DNA of 64,000 bases, taken from assembly GCF_015547515.1 (NCBI RefSeq), contig NZ_JADMVE010000001.1:310406-374405 (forward strand), written 5' to 3'. Shown one piece after another: positions 17,227 through 25,994 of this stretch. How positions within the stretch are numbered: position 1 is the stretch's first letter; each line of letters opens with the position of its first letter. The notes beneath the pieces are model-generated. The model had not been told where the DNA came from and searched no databases. It saw nothing but the letters and a program-made list of their open reading frames with translations. The translations under genes were made by a program, and so were the position numbers. This stretch comes from Eubacterium sp. 1001713B170207_170306_E7. Its GTDB lineage: Bacteria; Bacillota; Clostridia; Eubacteriales; Eubacteriaceae.

Positions 17227-18432
17227 TTGGGTTTAAAACATTTAGAAGAGATTGAAAAAGCAAAAGCACATTTTGGTAAAATTCTGGAAGAGCAGTTTGA
17301 ACGCATTGACCGCATGAAGGCTGAGAGTGCGTTCGTCGACTATGCGTCTAAAGAACAGATCGTCATCGGGATCGTTGGCGGCGACGGAATCGGCCCTTTC
17401 ATCACCGCGGAGGCCGAAAAGGTTCTGGCGTTCCTGCTAAAGGATGATGTCGAAAAGAAACGCGTTGTCTTTAAGGAAATCGACGGCCTGACCATCGAGA
17501 ACCGCGCAGCTTGCGGCAAGGCCATCCCGGACGATGTCCTGGCAGAATTAAAGGAATGTGATGTTATATTAAAGGGACCAACCACCACCCCGAGAGAAGG
17601 GGATAAATGGCCGAACATTGAAAGCGCCAACGTGGCCATGCGCCGCGAGCTGGACCTGTTCGCCAACGTGCGACCGGTTTCTGTTCCCGAAAAGGATATT
17701 GACTGGACCTTCTACCGTGAGAATACCGAGGGCGGCTATGCCGTGGGCAGCAAGGGTGTCCATGTCAACAACGATCTGGCCATTGACTTTACCGTCACCA
17801 CCCAGGAGGGCTCAGAACGGATTATCCGCGCGGCTTTCGACTACGCGAAGAAATCCGGCAAGAACAAGGTGACCGTGGTCACCAAAGCCAATGTCATCAA
17901 AACCACCGACGGCAAGTTTTTAGATACGGCCAAAGCCATCGCTAAGGAATACCCGGAAGTGGAAATGGACGACTGGTATATTGACATCATGACCGCCAAG
18001 CTGGTGGATGAGAAACGCCGTTCCCAGTTCAAGGTGATGGTGCTGCCAAACCTGTACGGCGATATCCTGACTGACGAAGCCGCCGAGTTCCAGGGTGGTG
18101 TCGGCACCGCGGGCTCCGCCAATATCGGCAAACGCTACGCCATGTTTGAAGCCATCCATGGCTCAGCGCCAAGAATGGTGGACGAGGGCCGCGGCCAGTA
18201 CGCCGATCCGTGCAGCATTATCCGCGCAGCCGGCATGCTGCTGGAGCATATCGGCTACATGGACGAAGCCAGAAAGCTCCAGATGGCACTTGACATCTGC
18301 GGCAATTTTGAAAAGAAGCTGGAGATCACCGGCCGAGATACCGGGGCCACCGGCGCAGAATATGCCGAATACCTGATGACTACCCTTTCCCAGGATAATC
18401 TGGAGGAAGTATTCAACCGCTATCAAAAATAA
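17227..18432 (+). CDS. Isocitrate/isopropylmalate dehydrogenase-family protein
   Basis: A 401-residue NAD(P)-dependent beta-decarboxylating dehydrogenase. Seen are the start of the fold VIGIVGGDGIGPFIT, the substrate arginine region LDLFANVRPV, YRENTEGGYAVGSKGV, VTVVTKANVIKTTDG, the metal-binding LPNLYGDILTDEAAEFQGGVGTAGSANIG, and HGSAPRMVDEGRGQYADP. The long N-terminal helix before the fold and the HGSAP block favour an isocitrate dehydrogenase-like enzyme over LeuB, since no leu genes are near. It would supply 2-oxoglutarate. The start is TTG 17227 behind GGAGGAAGACA. Confidence 0.85.
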   Translation: MGLKHLEEIEKAKAHFGKILEEQFERIDRMKAESAFVDYASKEQIVIGIVGGDGIGPFITAEAEKVLAFLLKDDVEKKRVVFKEIDGLTIENRAACGKAIPDDVLAELKECDVILKGPTTTPREGDKWPNIESANVAMRRELDLFANVRPVSVPEKDIDWTFYRENTEGGYAVGSKGVHVNNDLAIDFTVTTQEGSERIIRAAFDYAKKSGKNKVTVVTKANVIKTTDGKFLDTAKAIAKEYPEVEMDDWYIDIMTAKLVDEKRRSQFKVMVLPNLYGDILTDEAAEFQGGVGTAGSANIGKRYAMFEAIHGSAPRMVDEGRGQYADPCSIIRAAGMLLEHIGYMDEARKLQMALDICGNFEKKLEITGRDTGATGAEYAEYLMTTLSQDNLEEVFNRYQK

Positions 18433-18447
18433 ATCAGCACTTGAGAA

Positions 18448-18478
18448 AAGACTTGTTTTTACAGACAGGTCTTTTTTA
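18448..18478 (+). terminator. Terminator after the isocitrate dehydrogenase-type gene
   Basis: The stem AAGACTTGT with ACAGGTCTT (one G-T pair) followed by TTTTTT. Confidence 0.75.
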
Positions 18479-18554
18479 GTCGGTTTTTATATAGAATTTA
18501 GGTTACCGGTGTATAATGGAAATAATCGTGTAATAAAATCCAGATGAAGGAGCG

Positions 18555-20048
18555 ATGTCTATGCTCGAAAAATTAAATCTTGATGTCGAAGTTGAAAAAG
18601 CGGTTTATAAGGAAGAAAAGGATGCTCTGTCTCTTAAGCTGGGCGCTTTGCAGCGCCGGATAAAGGAGCTGGGTATACCGGTGCTGATTATTTTTGAGGG
18701 CTGGGACGCCGCGGGTAAAGGGACGCTGATCAACGACCTGATGATTCCGCTGGATCCCAGAAGCTTTGTGGTTTACAATGCCATCAAACCAAGCGATGAT
18801 GAAATCAACCGTCCGCTGCTGTGGCGCTACTGGACCAAAACGCCGGAAAAGGGCCGTATGGTTCTGTTTGACCGCAGCTATTACAGCGACCTGGCCCACA
18901 GGTCAAAGCTGGACAAGGGTGAGCTGAAGCTGCTTCTGCACCAGGCCAATGATTTTGAGAAGGTTCTGGCACAAAACGGAACGGTTATCATCAAGTTTTT
19001 CATCCACATCAGCCAGAAGGAACAGAAAAAGCGTTTTGAGAAGCTTGAGGAAAACCCGTCCACCAGCTGGCGTGTGACCGAGGAGGACTGGCGCGAGAAT
19101 AAAAACTATGACAAAATTTATAAAACGCTCAACCACACCCTGGAGGCCACCGACACCGACTGCGGCCCCTGGACGCTGGTAGAGGGCCACAATAAGGACT
19201 ACGCCTGCCTGAAAATTTACAACACCCTTGCCAGCCGGCTCCAAAAAGAAATCGAGAAGGCGGAAAATGCGGAAAAGCCGGCACTGCACCCCCTCATCTC
19301 GGCAGAGGACGACCCTTACCGCACCGCGGTGCTGGAATCCGTGGACATGGACAAGTGCATGGACCGGGAGACCTACAAGGAAGAGCTGAAAAAATGCCAG
19401 AAAAAGCTGCGGGATCTCGAGTATCAGATTTACAGCCGCCGTATACCGGTGGTAATCGGCTTTGAGGGCTGGGATGCCGGAGGCAAGGGCGGGGCCATCA
19501 AACGCCTTTGTGAAAACCTGGATCCCAGGGGCTACCGTGTATATCCTACCGCCGCGCCCACCAGTGAGGAACTGGCCCATAACTGGCTCTGGCGTTTCTG
19601 GAAAACGGTGCCCAAGCGCGGGCATTTCAGCATCTATGACCGCACCTGGTACGGCCGGGTAATGGTGGAGCCCATCGAGGGCTTCTGCACAGCCGATGAC
19701 TACCGCCGGGCCTTCCGGGAGATCAACGATTTTGAAAAGCAGCTGACCGATTTTGGGGCAGTGGCACTCAAATTCTGGATGAACATCAGCAAGGACGAAC
19801 AGGAAAAGCGCTTTAAGGAAAGGGAGAACGACCCGGACAAGCAGTGGAAGATCACCGACGAGGACTGGCGAAACCGTGAAAAATGGGACGCCTATGTGGT
19901 GGCCGTTGACCGGATGCTGTTAAAAACCTCCACCGAAAACGCGCCCTGGATTGTGGTGGAAGGCAATGATAAGTATTACGCCCGCGTCAAGGTGCTGAAA
20001 ACCGTGATCGGGGCCATCGAGAAGAAAATCGCTGAGCTCGATGGCTGA
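18555..20048 (+). CDS. pap: Polyphosphate:AMP phosphotransferase (two-domain PPK2, class II)
   Basis: A 497-residue cytoplasmic enzyme made of two tandem PPK2 domains. Each has its own P-loop: IFEGWDAAGKGTLI near residue 37 and GFEGWDAGGKGGAIK near residue 303. Each also has its own lid and Walker B-type block (LFDRSYYSDLAHR and IYDRTWYGRVMVEP). Two-domain PPK2 proteins use polyphosphate to convert AMP to ADP. The Asn/Gly differences between the halves fit the known pattern in which only the C-terminal half is active. The start could be ATG 18555 or 18561. It is transcribed alone; about 280 bp separate it from PFOR. Confidence 0.9.
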   Translation: MSMLEKLNLDVEVEKAVYKEEKDALSLKLGALQRRIKELGIPVLIIFEGWDAAGKGTLINDLMIPLDPRSFVVYNAIKPSDDEINRPLLWRYWTKTPEKGRMVLFDRSYYSDLAHRSKLDKGELKLLLHQANDFEKVLAQNGTVIIKFFIHISQKEQKKRFEKLEENPSTSWRVTEEDWRENKNYDKIYKTLNHTLEATDTDCGPWTLVEGHNKDYACLKIYNTLASRLQKEIEKAENAEKPALHPLISAEDDPYRTAVLESVDMDKCMDRETYKEELKKCQKKLRDLEYQIYSRRIPVVIGFEGWDAGGKGGAIKRLCENLDPRGYRVYPTAAPTSEELAHNWLWRFWKTVPKRGHFSIYDRTWYGRVMVEPIEGFCTADDYRRAFREINDFEKQLTDFGAVALKFWMNISKDEQEKRFKERENDPDKQWKITDEDWRNREKWDAYVVAVDRMLLKTSTENAPWIVVEGNDKYYARVKVLKTVIGAIEKKIAELDG

Positions 20049-20131
20049 GGCCTCAAAAAAACGTCGCTGTCCATATAATATGTAAAGAATGGCGCTGAAA
20101 ACCTGTTCAGGAACGTAAAGAGCGGTTAAAA

Positions 20132-20290
20132 TTTGTCCAAAAAATACCCGGAATCAAAATTTTACCTGTCATATTTTTAACAGAGATTTCCGGGCGGAAA
20201 ATTGGACAAAAAATTATCCGAAAAGGTGTGTATACACCCTAATTGAATTGTGTTATAATCGTTAAAGGTAAAAATTTGTTATACACAATT
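20132..20290 (+). promoter_or_regulatory. Structured leader/promoter region of the PFOR gene
   Basis: The 281-bp gap before PFOR holds several symmetric elements. An imperfect long inverted repeat pairs TTTGTCCAA (20132-20140) and CCCGGAA (20147-20153) with TTCCGGG (20188-20194) and TTGGACAAA (20202-20210). A perfect 10-bp palindrome GTGTATACAC is at 20228-20237. A -10-like TATAAT lies at 20254-20259. AATTGTGTTATAA (20246-20258) mirrors TTATACACAATT (20279-20290) with one extra base. The -35 is weak, which suggests activator control. No known riboswitch class is recognised. Confidence 0.55.
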
Positions 20291-20329
20291 AATCCATTTT
20301 TAAATGCTTAATTTCTAAGGAGGAATATC

Positions 20330-23300
20330 ATGTCCAAAACAATGATGACAATGGATGGGAACCAGGCTGCTGCTCACGTGGCATACGCCTTTACTGAAGT
20401 AGCTGGTATTTTCCCAATCACCCCGTCTTCCCCGATGGCTGAACACGTTGACGCCTGGTCTGCACAGGGAAGAAAAAACATTTTTGGAGAAACCGTCAAA
20501 GTATCCGAAATGCAGTCTGAAGGGGGCGCCGCTGGTACGGTCCACGGTTCTTTGGCTGCCGGTGCTTTAACGACAACCTTTACAGCTTCTCAGGGTCTTT
20601 TATTAATGATCCCGAATATGTATAAAATCGCCGGTGAATTACTGCCAGGCGTATTCCATGTATCTGCCCGTACACTGGCTGCTCACGCTTTATCTATTTT
20701 CGGCGACCACGGCGACGTTATGGCCTGCCGCCAGACTGGTTTTGCTATGCTGGCTACCGGTTCTGTACAGGAAGTCATGGATTTAGGCGGCGTTGCGCAT
20801 TTAGCTGCCATCAAATCAAGAATTCCGTTCTTACACTTCTTCGACGGCTTCAGAACCTCTCACGAAGTTCAGAAGGTTGAAGTCATGGATTATGAAGCGT
20901 ACAAGAAAATGGTTGACTGGGATGCGATTCAGGCATTCAGAGACCATGCTTTAAATCCGGAACATCCTGTAACAAGAGGGACTGCCCAGAACGGCGACGT
21001 CTTTTTCCAGGCACGTGAAGCCTGCAACAAATTCTACGACGCTGTTCCAGACATCGTTGCAGAATACATGGACAAAATCTCCGCAGAAACCGGCAGAGAA
21101 TACCATCCGTTCAACTACTACGGCGATCCGGATGCTGAAAACATCATTGTTGCAATGGGTTCTGTTACAGACTGTATCGAAGAAACCATTGACTACATGG
21201 CTGCACAGGGCGAAAAGGTCGGCGTACTGAAGGTACACCTGTTCAGACCTTTCTCTGAAAAATACTTCTTTGAAGCATTACCGAAAAATGTTAAACGTAT
21301 CTGCGTTTTAGACAGAACCAAAGAACCAGGCGCACTCGGCGATCCTTTATACCAGGATGTCTGCACCATCTTCTACGGCAAGGAAAACGCGCCTTTAATC
21401 ATCGCTGGCCGCTACGGCTTAAGCTCCAAGGATACCACTCCTGGCCAGATCAAGGCTGTTTATGACAACCTGAAATTAGACACACCTAAGGATAAATTCA
21501 CCATCGGTATCGTCGATGATGTTACCTTCACCAGCCTGGAAGTAACCGACAATATCCACACTGTTCCAGAAGGAACCAAGGGCTGTAAATTCTGGGGTCT
21601 GGGTTCTGACGGTACTGTCGGCGCCAACAAAAACTCCATCAAAATCATCGGTGACCACACCGACTTATACGCTCAGGGCTACTTTGACTATGACTCCAAG
21701 AAATCCGGCGGGATCACCGTTTCTCACTTAAGATTCGGTAAACAGCCGATCAAATCACCATACCTGATCGTTAACTCTGACTTTATCTCCTGCTCGACAC
21801 AGGCTTATGTACACCAGTATGACCTGTTAAATGGTCTGAAAAAAGGCGGCACATTCTTACTGAACACGGTTTGGTCAGTCGATGAACTGGGCGAACGTTT
21901 ACCAGCAAGCATGAAACGCTACATGGCTGAAAATGATACACAGTTCTACATCATCAACGCCACCAAGGTTGCGGAAGAAATCGGTCTTGGCCGCAGAACC
22001 AACACCATCATGCAGGCAGCCTTCTTCAAGCTGGCCGACATCATCCCAATTGACGACGCGGTTAAGTTCATGAAGGAAGGGATTATGAAATCCTACGGTA
22101 AGAAGGGCGACAAGATTGTCAATATGAACTACGAAGCTGTTGACGCTGGTATCAACCCGGATATCTTAACCAAGGTAGACATTCCTGCTGACTGGGCAAA
22201 CGCACAGGACGAAGCGGCAGAAGCCAAAGACGAACCAAAATTCGTTAAGGAAATCCTGCGTCCGGTTAACCGTTTTGAAGGCAACAGCATTCCAGTTTCC
22301 GCTTTCGTCGACAATGAAGACGGTACTTACATGGCTGGTTCTTCCGCTTATGAAAAACGTGGGATCGCTGTAAATGTACCACAGTGGATTCCGGAAAACT
22401 GTATTCAGTGTAACCAGTGCTCCTTCGTATGTCCGCACGCTGCCATCCGTCCGGTATTAATGGACGAAGCTGAAAAAGCAGCGGCTCCCGAAGGATTTGA
22501 CAGCATCAAAGCGAACGGTAAACAGTTCGATGGCTTACAGTACAGAATCCAGGTGAGTGTATTAGACTGTACAGGCTGCGGCAACTGTGCTGACGCATGT
22601 CCGGCTAAGACAAAAGCGCTGGAAATGAAACCTCTTGAAACTCAGGAAAATCAGGTTGCTAACTGGGAATATGCCACAACTGTTCCGGTTAAAGATGACC
22701 GCATGAATAAATACACCGTTAAGGGCAGCCAGTTCTGCCAGCCACTGCTTGAATTCTCCGGCGCTTGTGCTGGTTGTGGTGAAACACCATACATCAAGGC
22801 TGTTACCCAGTTATACGGTGACCGCATGATGATCGCCAACGCTACCGGCTGTTCCTCAATCTGGGGTGCATCCACACCGTCCACACCATACTGCAAGAAC
22901 GCTAAGGGCCAGGGTCCTGCATGGGCAAACTCCCTGTTCGAAGATAATGCAGAATATGGCTTTGGTATGTTACAGGCCAGCAACAAGATCAGAGAAACCC
23001 TTGCGAACTACCTGGCAGCCATCGCAGAAACGGCGCCAGAAGCAGTTAAAGCAGCTGCAAACAAGTGGATTGAAAACAAAGAAGATGCAGAAGGCTCCAA
23101 GGAAGCATCTGCTGAATTAAAAGCCGCTCTGGAAGGCTACTCTGTAGACGACCAGGTACTGGCAGATAAATTGAAATTCGTTAAGGACAACGCAGATCAC
23201 TATGTCAAGAAATCCGTATGGGTATTCGGTGGTGACGGCTGGGCTTACGATATCGGATATGGCGGTTTAGACCATGTATTAGCCTCCAAGGAAGACATCA

Positions 23301-23866
23301 ACGTATTCGTTCTGGATACAGAAGTTTACTCCAACACTGGCGGCCAGGCTTCTAAATCTACCCCGACCGGTGCGGTAGCGCAGTTCGCGGCTTCCGGCGA
23401 AAGAATCAAGAAAAAAGACCTTGGCATGATGGCAGCGACCTACGGCTACGTATATGTTGCCCAGGTTGCCATGGGTGCTGACAAGAACCAGTACATGAAG
23501 GTATTACAGGAAGCAGAAGCTTATCCGGGTCCATCCCTGATCATTGCTTACGCACCATGTATCAACCACGGTATTAAGGGCGGCATGGGCCGTACCCAGT
23601 CTCATGAAGCAGATGCTGTTGCATGCGGCTACTGGCACTTATACCGCTACAACCCAATGCTGAAAGCCGAAGGCAAGAACCCATTCACACTGGATTCTAA
23701 AGAACCAGATTTCAGCAAATTCCAGGATTTCATCAACAGTGAAGTTCGTTACACCTCATTACGTTTAAGCTTCCCAGAAGTTGCAGATCAGTTATATGAA
23801 AAAGCACAGGAAGAAGCCGAAGAACGTTACGCAGGTTACAAACGCATGGCTTCTCAGGAATTCTAA
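20330..23866 (+). CDS. nifJ: Pyruvate:ferredoxin (flavodoxin) oxidoreductase, single-chain
   Basis: A 1178-residue PFOR converting pyruvate and CoA to acetyl-CoA, CO2 and reduced ferredoxin, the central pyruvate enzyme of anaerobes and acetogens. Domains in order: gamma/alpha N-terminal part (MDGNQAAAHVAYAFTEVAGIFPITPSSPMAEHVD), a central region with KSGGITVSHLRFG, a 2[4Fe-4S] ferredoxin domain (CIQCNQCSFVCP near residue 691 and CTGCGNCADACP near 746), then the TPP domain with proximal cluster cysteines (CAGCGETPY ~812, ATGCSSIWG ~840, APCINHG ~1080) and GDGWAYDIGYGGLDHV. Codon use favours TTA and GCT more than the neighbours, typical of very high expression. The start follows AAGGAGG. Confidence 0.97.
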   Translation: MSKTMMTMDGNQAAAHVAYAFTEVAGIFPITPSSPMAEHVDAWSAQGRKNIFGETVKVSEMQSEGGAAGTVHGSLAAGALTTTFTASQGLLLMIPNMYKIAGELLPGVFHVSARTLAAHALSIFGDHGDVMACRQTGFAMLATGSVQEVMDLGGVAHLAAIKSRIPFLHFFDGFRTSHEVQKVEVMDYEAYKKMVDWDAIQAFRDHALNPEHPVTRGTAQNGDVFFQAREACNKFYDAVPDIVAEYMDKISAETGREYHPFNYYGDPDAENIIVAMGSVTDCIEETIDYMAAQGEKVGVLKVHLFRPFSEKYFFEALPKNVKRICVLDRTKEPGALGDPLYQDVCTIFYGKENAPLIIAGRYGLSSKDTTPGQIKAVYDNLKLDTPKDKFTIGIVDDVTFTSLEVTDNIHTVPEGTKGCKFWGLGSDGTVGANKNSIKIIGDHTDLYAQGYFDYDSKKSGGITVSHLRFGKQPIKSPYLIVNSDFISCSTQAYVHQYDLLNGLKKGGTFLLNTVWSVDELGERLPASMKRYMAENDTQFYIINATKVAEEIGLGRRTNTIMQAAFFKLADIIPIDDAVKFMKEGIMKSYGKKGDKIVNMNYEAVDAGINPDILTKVDIPADWANAQDEAAEAKDEPKFVKEILRPVNRFEGNSIPVSAFVDNEDGTYMAGSSAYEKRGIAVNVPQWIPENCIQCNQCSFVCPHAAIRPVLMDEAEKAAAPEGFDSIKANGKQFDGLQYRIQVSVLDCTGCGNCADACPAKTKALEMKPLETQENQVANWEYATTVPVKDDRMNKYTVKGSQFCQPLLEFSGACAGCGETPYIKAVTQLYGDRMMIANATGCSSIWGASTPSTPYCKNAKGQGPAWANSLFEDNAEYGFGMLQASNKIRETLANYLAAIAETAPEAVKAAANKWIENKEDAEGSKEASAELKAALEGYSVDDQVLADKLKFVKDNADHYVKKSVWVFGGDGWAYDIGYGGLDHVLASKEDINVFVLDTEVYSNTGGQASKSTPTGAVAQFAASGERIKKKDLGMMAATYGYVYVAQVAMGADKNQYMKVLQEAEAYPGPSLIIAYAPCINHGIKGGMGRTQSHEADAVACGYWHLYRYNPMLKAEGKNPFTLDSKEPDFSKFQDFINSEVRYTSLRLSFPEVADQLYEKAQEEAEERYAGYKRMASQEF

Positions 23867-23883
23867 TCCAAGCTAAAACACAC

Positions 23884-23922
23884 AAAGCCCCCGGACTCCA
23901 TATGGAATCCGGGGGCTTTTTT
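23884..23922 (+). terminator. Terminator after PFOR
   Basis: The strong stem AAAGCCCCCGGA / TCCGGGGGCTTT around TCCATATGGA, followed by TTTT. Confidence 0.9.
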
Positions 23923-24013
23923 ATGGTTATTGCCGCTGCAGATAAAGTTTTGCGTTTGTCCATTCTCCAAGAGGGTATCTTATAAGAAGAAATACCGAAA
24001 GGAGAGAGCAAAC

Positions 24014-25495
24014 ATGTTTTTTGACAGAATTTTTGATATAAATGAAAAGGACGAACGCGTTTATAGGCGCTACCTCAATGGCGAATGGACAGGCGGCAAG
24101 GACGAGGGACAGACCCTTGCTATTAAATCGCCCATTGACGGTTCGCTGGTGGGCCGGATCCCGGCCATGAGCAGGGAAGAGGTGGACGAGGCCATTGCCA
24201 GCACAAAGGACAGCCTCCAGGAATGGGCCGAGATGCCCATCTATGAGCGGGCTGAAATCTTCTATACCGCAGCGGATCTTTTTGAGAAGCATCTGGACGA
24301 GATGGCCGAGGTGCTGGTCCGGGAGGTCGCAAAGGATCTGGCGTCAGCGCGCTCTGAGATTGAGCGCACCGCGGACTTTCTGAGATATACGGCCGATGTG
24401 GGGAAAAGCATGGCCGGTGAAGCCATCAGCGGGGACAATTTCCCCGGCGGTACCCGCAACAAAATTTCCTATGTCACGAGGGTGCCCCTCGGCACGGTTC
24501 TGGCCATCTCACCCTTTAATTATCCGGTAAACCTGGCCATGTCCAAAATCGCTCCGGCGCTCATCGGCGGCAATACCGTGATTTTAAAACCCGCCACCCA
24601 GGGAGCCATCAGCTCACTGCACCTGGTGGAAATCCTCAACCGGGCCGGCCTGCCAACCGGTGTGCTGAACACCGTAACCGGCCGGGGCAGTGAAATCGGC
24701 GATTATGTGGTTACGCACAAGGGCATTAACTTTATCAACTTTACCGGGAGCACCGAAGTGGGCCGCCATATCTCAAAAATATCCGAGATGGTGCCGCTGC
24801 TGCTGGAGCTGGGCGGCAAGGACGCCGCCGTGGTTCTGCCCGACGCGGACCTGGATTTTGCGGCGGATAATATTGTATCCGGTGCTTTTTCCTACTCAGG
24901 CCAGCGCTGTACTGCGGTCAAGCGGATTCTGGTACAGGAAGAAGTGGCAGATGCTCTGGCCGAAAAGCTGAAGGCGCGTGTCGAAAAGCTAGTTGTGGGC
25001 GACCCCTGGAAAAACGCCGCAGTGGTTCCGCTCATCGACGATAAGTCCGCGGATTTTGTCCAGGGACTGGTGGATGACGCGCTGAACAAAGGCGCCAAAC
25101 TGCTGACAGGCAATAAACGTGAGAAAAACCTGTTTTACCCAACTCTTTTAGACCATGTAACCAGAGACATGGAAATCGCATGGGAAGAGCCCTTTGGCCC
25201 TGTTTTACCCATTATCCGCTTAAACAGTGTTGAGGAAGCCATCGAGATCGCCAACGCCTCGGAATATGGCCTTCAGTCCTCGGTTTTTACCAATAATATC
25301 AACCATGCCTTTTACATCGCCAACCATCTGGAGGTGGGAACCGTGCAGATCAATAATAAAACCGAGCGCGGGCCAGACCATTTCCCGTTTTTGGGTGTAA
25401 AAGCCTCAGGCATGGGTACCCAGGGTGTCAAATATTCCATCGAGGCCATGACCCGGCCAAAGGCCATGGTGGTCAACATTCAGAAGGTTTATTAA
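24014..25495 (+). CDS. gapN: NADP-dependent non-phosphorylating glyceraldehyde-3-phosphate dehydrogenase
   Basis: A 493-residue aldehyde dehydrogenase oxidising glyceraldehyde-3-phosphate directly to 3-phosphoglycerate with NADP, giving NADPH without ATP. The catalytic Cys299 sits in SYSGQRCTAVKR, the GapN-specific form of the ALDH motif; other marks are LELGGKDAAVVL (general-base Glu) and NNKTERGPDHFPFLGVKASGMGTQG near the end, which also separates GapN from other ALDHs. The start is ATG 24014 behind AAAGGAGAG; the frame is open 28 codons further up without family similarity. It lies alone behind the PFOR terminator. Confidence 0.92.
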   Translation: MFFDRIFDINEKDERVYRRYLNGEWTGGKDEGQTLAIKSPIDGSLVGRIPAMSREEVDEAIASTKDSLQEWAEMPIYERAEIFYTAADLFEKHLDEMAEVLVREVAKDLASARSEIERTADFLRYTADVGKSMAGEAISGDNFPGGTRNKISYVTRVPLGTVLAISPFNYPVNLAMSKIAPALIGGNTVILKPATQGAISSLHLVEILNRAGLPTGVLNTVTGRGSEIGDYVVTHKGINFINFTGSTEVGRHISKISEMVPLLLELGGKDAAVVLPDADLDFAADNIVSGAFSYSGQRCTAVKRILVQEEVADALAEKLKARVEKLVVGDPWKNAAVVPLIDDKSADFVQGLVDDALNKGAKLLTGNKREKNLFYPTLLDHVTRDMEIAWEEPFGPVLPIIRLNSVEEAIEIANASEYGLQSSVFTNNINHAFYIANHLEVGTVQINNKTERGPDHFPFLGVKASGMGTQGVKYSIEAMTRPKAMVVNIQKVY

Positions 25496-25522
25496 GAAAA
25501 AACAAAAAAATATCATTTAACA

Positions 25523-25551
25523 TTGAAATTTTACCCGGATTTTGCTATAAT
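25523..25551 (+). promoter_or_regulatory. Promoter of the riboswitch-like leader
   Basis: TTGAAA (25523-25528), a 17-bp spacer and TATAAT (25546-25551). The predicted start near 25558 places the whole conserved leader in the transcript. Confidence 0.75.
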
Positions 25552-25557
25552 AACCTC

Positions 25558-25668
25558 AAGCAAAGCATACCAACGGAAGAATGCCCCGGGCAGACTGCTC
25601 CACCGCAACTGTGAAAGTCAGATACGTGTTTTGCCAGTTTCGCGTGGAAGCATCAAAGCGGTAAATTT
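25558..25668 (+). ncRNA. Cobalamin-riboswitch-like leader (short form)
   Basis: The leader carries the highly conserved cobalamin-riboswitch core: CCGCAACTGTGA at 25603-25614 and AGTCAGATAC at 25616-25625, preceded by an ACGGAAGAATGCC block (25572-25584) resembling the GGGAA...GGTG part. The two core motifs are almost adjacent, so the stems that normally lie between them are missing, as in compact AdoCbl variants. A terminator follows at once, which suggests ligand-controlled attenuation of the small gene at 25777. Assignment is by motif recognition only. Confidence 0.6.
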
Positions 25669-25673
25669 TGAAC

Positions 25674-25708
25674 AACCTCCACCGAAAACAGGTGGAGGTT
25701 CTTTTTTT
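25674..25708 (+). terminator. Leader terminator before the DUF1737-like gene
   Basis: A perfect 10-bp stem AACCTCCACC / GGTGGAGGTT (25674-25683 with 25691-25700), then seven T. It stands between the riboswitch-like leader and the next start codon, so it is likely the expression platform. Confidence 0.85.
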
Positions 25709-25776
25709 GCCAGCCCTTCCAACGAGCCGGGCTGTGAAAATTGGTGAAAATATAGGATAATCGCAGGAGGTAAACC

Positions 25777-25944
25777 ATGGATTTTTACAAGGTAGTGACG
25801 GCCAACGACCGCAAGTCGTTTGAAAAGCAGCTGAATGAAGCCCATGAGGAGGGCTACCACATCAACAAGGACGGCATACAGGTCAACACCAACGGGGTGG
25901 GCCTGAACCTGATCTATACGGCAGTTATGTGCCGGAAATCCTGA
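25777..25944 (+). CDS. Small protein, DUF1737-like
   Basis: A 55-residue cytoplasmic protein behind a good site (CAGGAGGTAAACC). The pattern YKVVTANDRKSFEKQLNEAHEEGYHI ... GLNLIYTAVMCRK resembles DUF1737 ('YkVv....-l...vn..l.eGWq..Ggv.....YyqAMvr'), a short family of unknown function. What makes it notable is the leader: a cobalamin-like riboswitch and terminator directly upstream and no other gene in the transcript, as a hairpin follows at 25963. Its role is unknown; a link to corrinoid metabolism is suggested only by that leader. Confidence 0.7.
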   Translation: MDFYKVVTANDRKSFEKQLNEAHEEGYHINKDGIQVNTNGVGLNLIYTAVMCRKS

Positions 25945-25962
25945 GCAGGGTGTAAAATGAAG

Positions 25963-25992
25963 CGAGCACGGCACATTTTTGCGCCGTGCTCG
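25963..25992. terminator. Hairpin between converging genes
   Basis: A perfect 10-bp stem CGAGCACGGC / GCCGTGCTCG. The T content is in the loop and past the arm on the minus strand, so termination is plausible for the minus-strand aminotransferase-like gene and less clear for the plus strand. Confidence 0.6.
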
Positions 25993-25994
25993 GA

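Noticed and set aside
17227-18432. leuB (3-isopropylmalate dehydrogenase)
   Set aside because: No leucine genes nearby, and the long N-terminal helix and HGSAP region fit isocitrate dehydrogenase-like members better. The family call is kept general.
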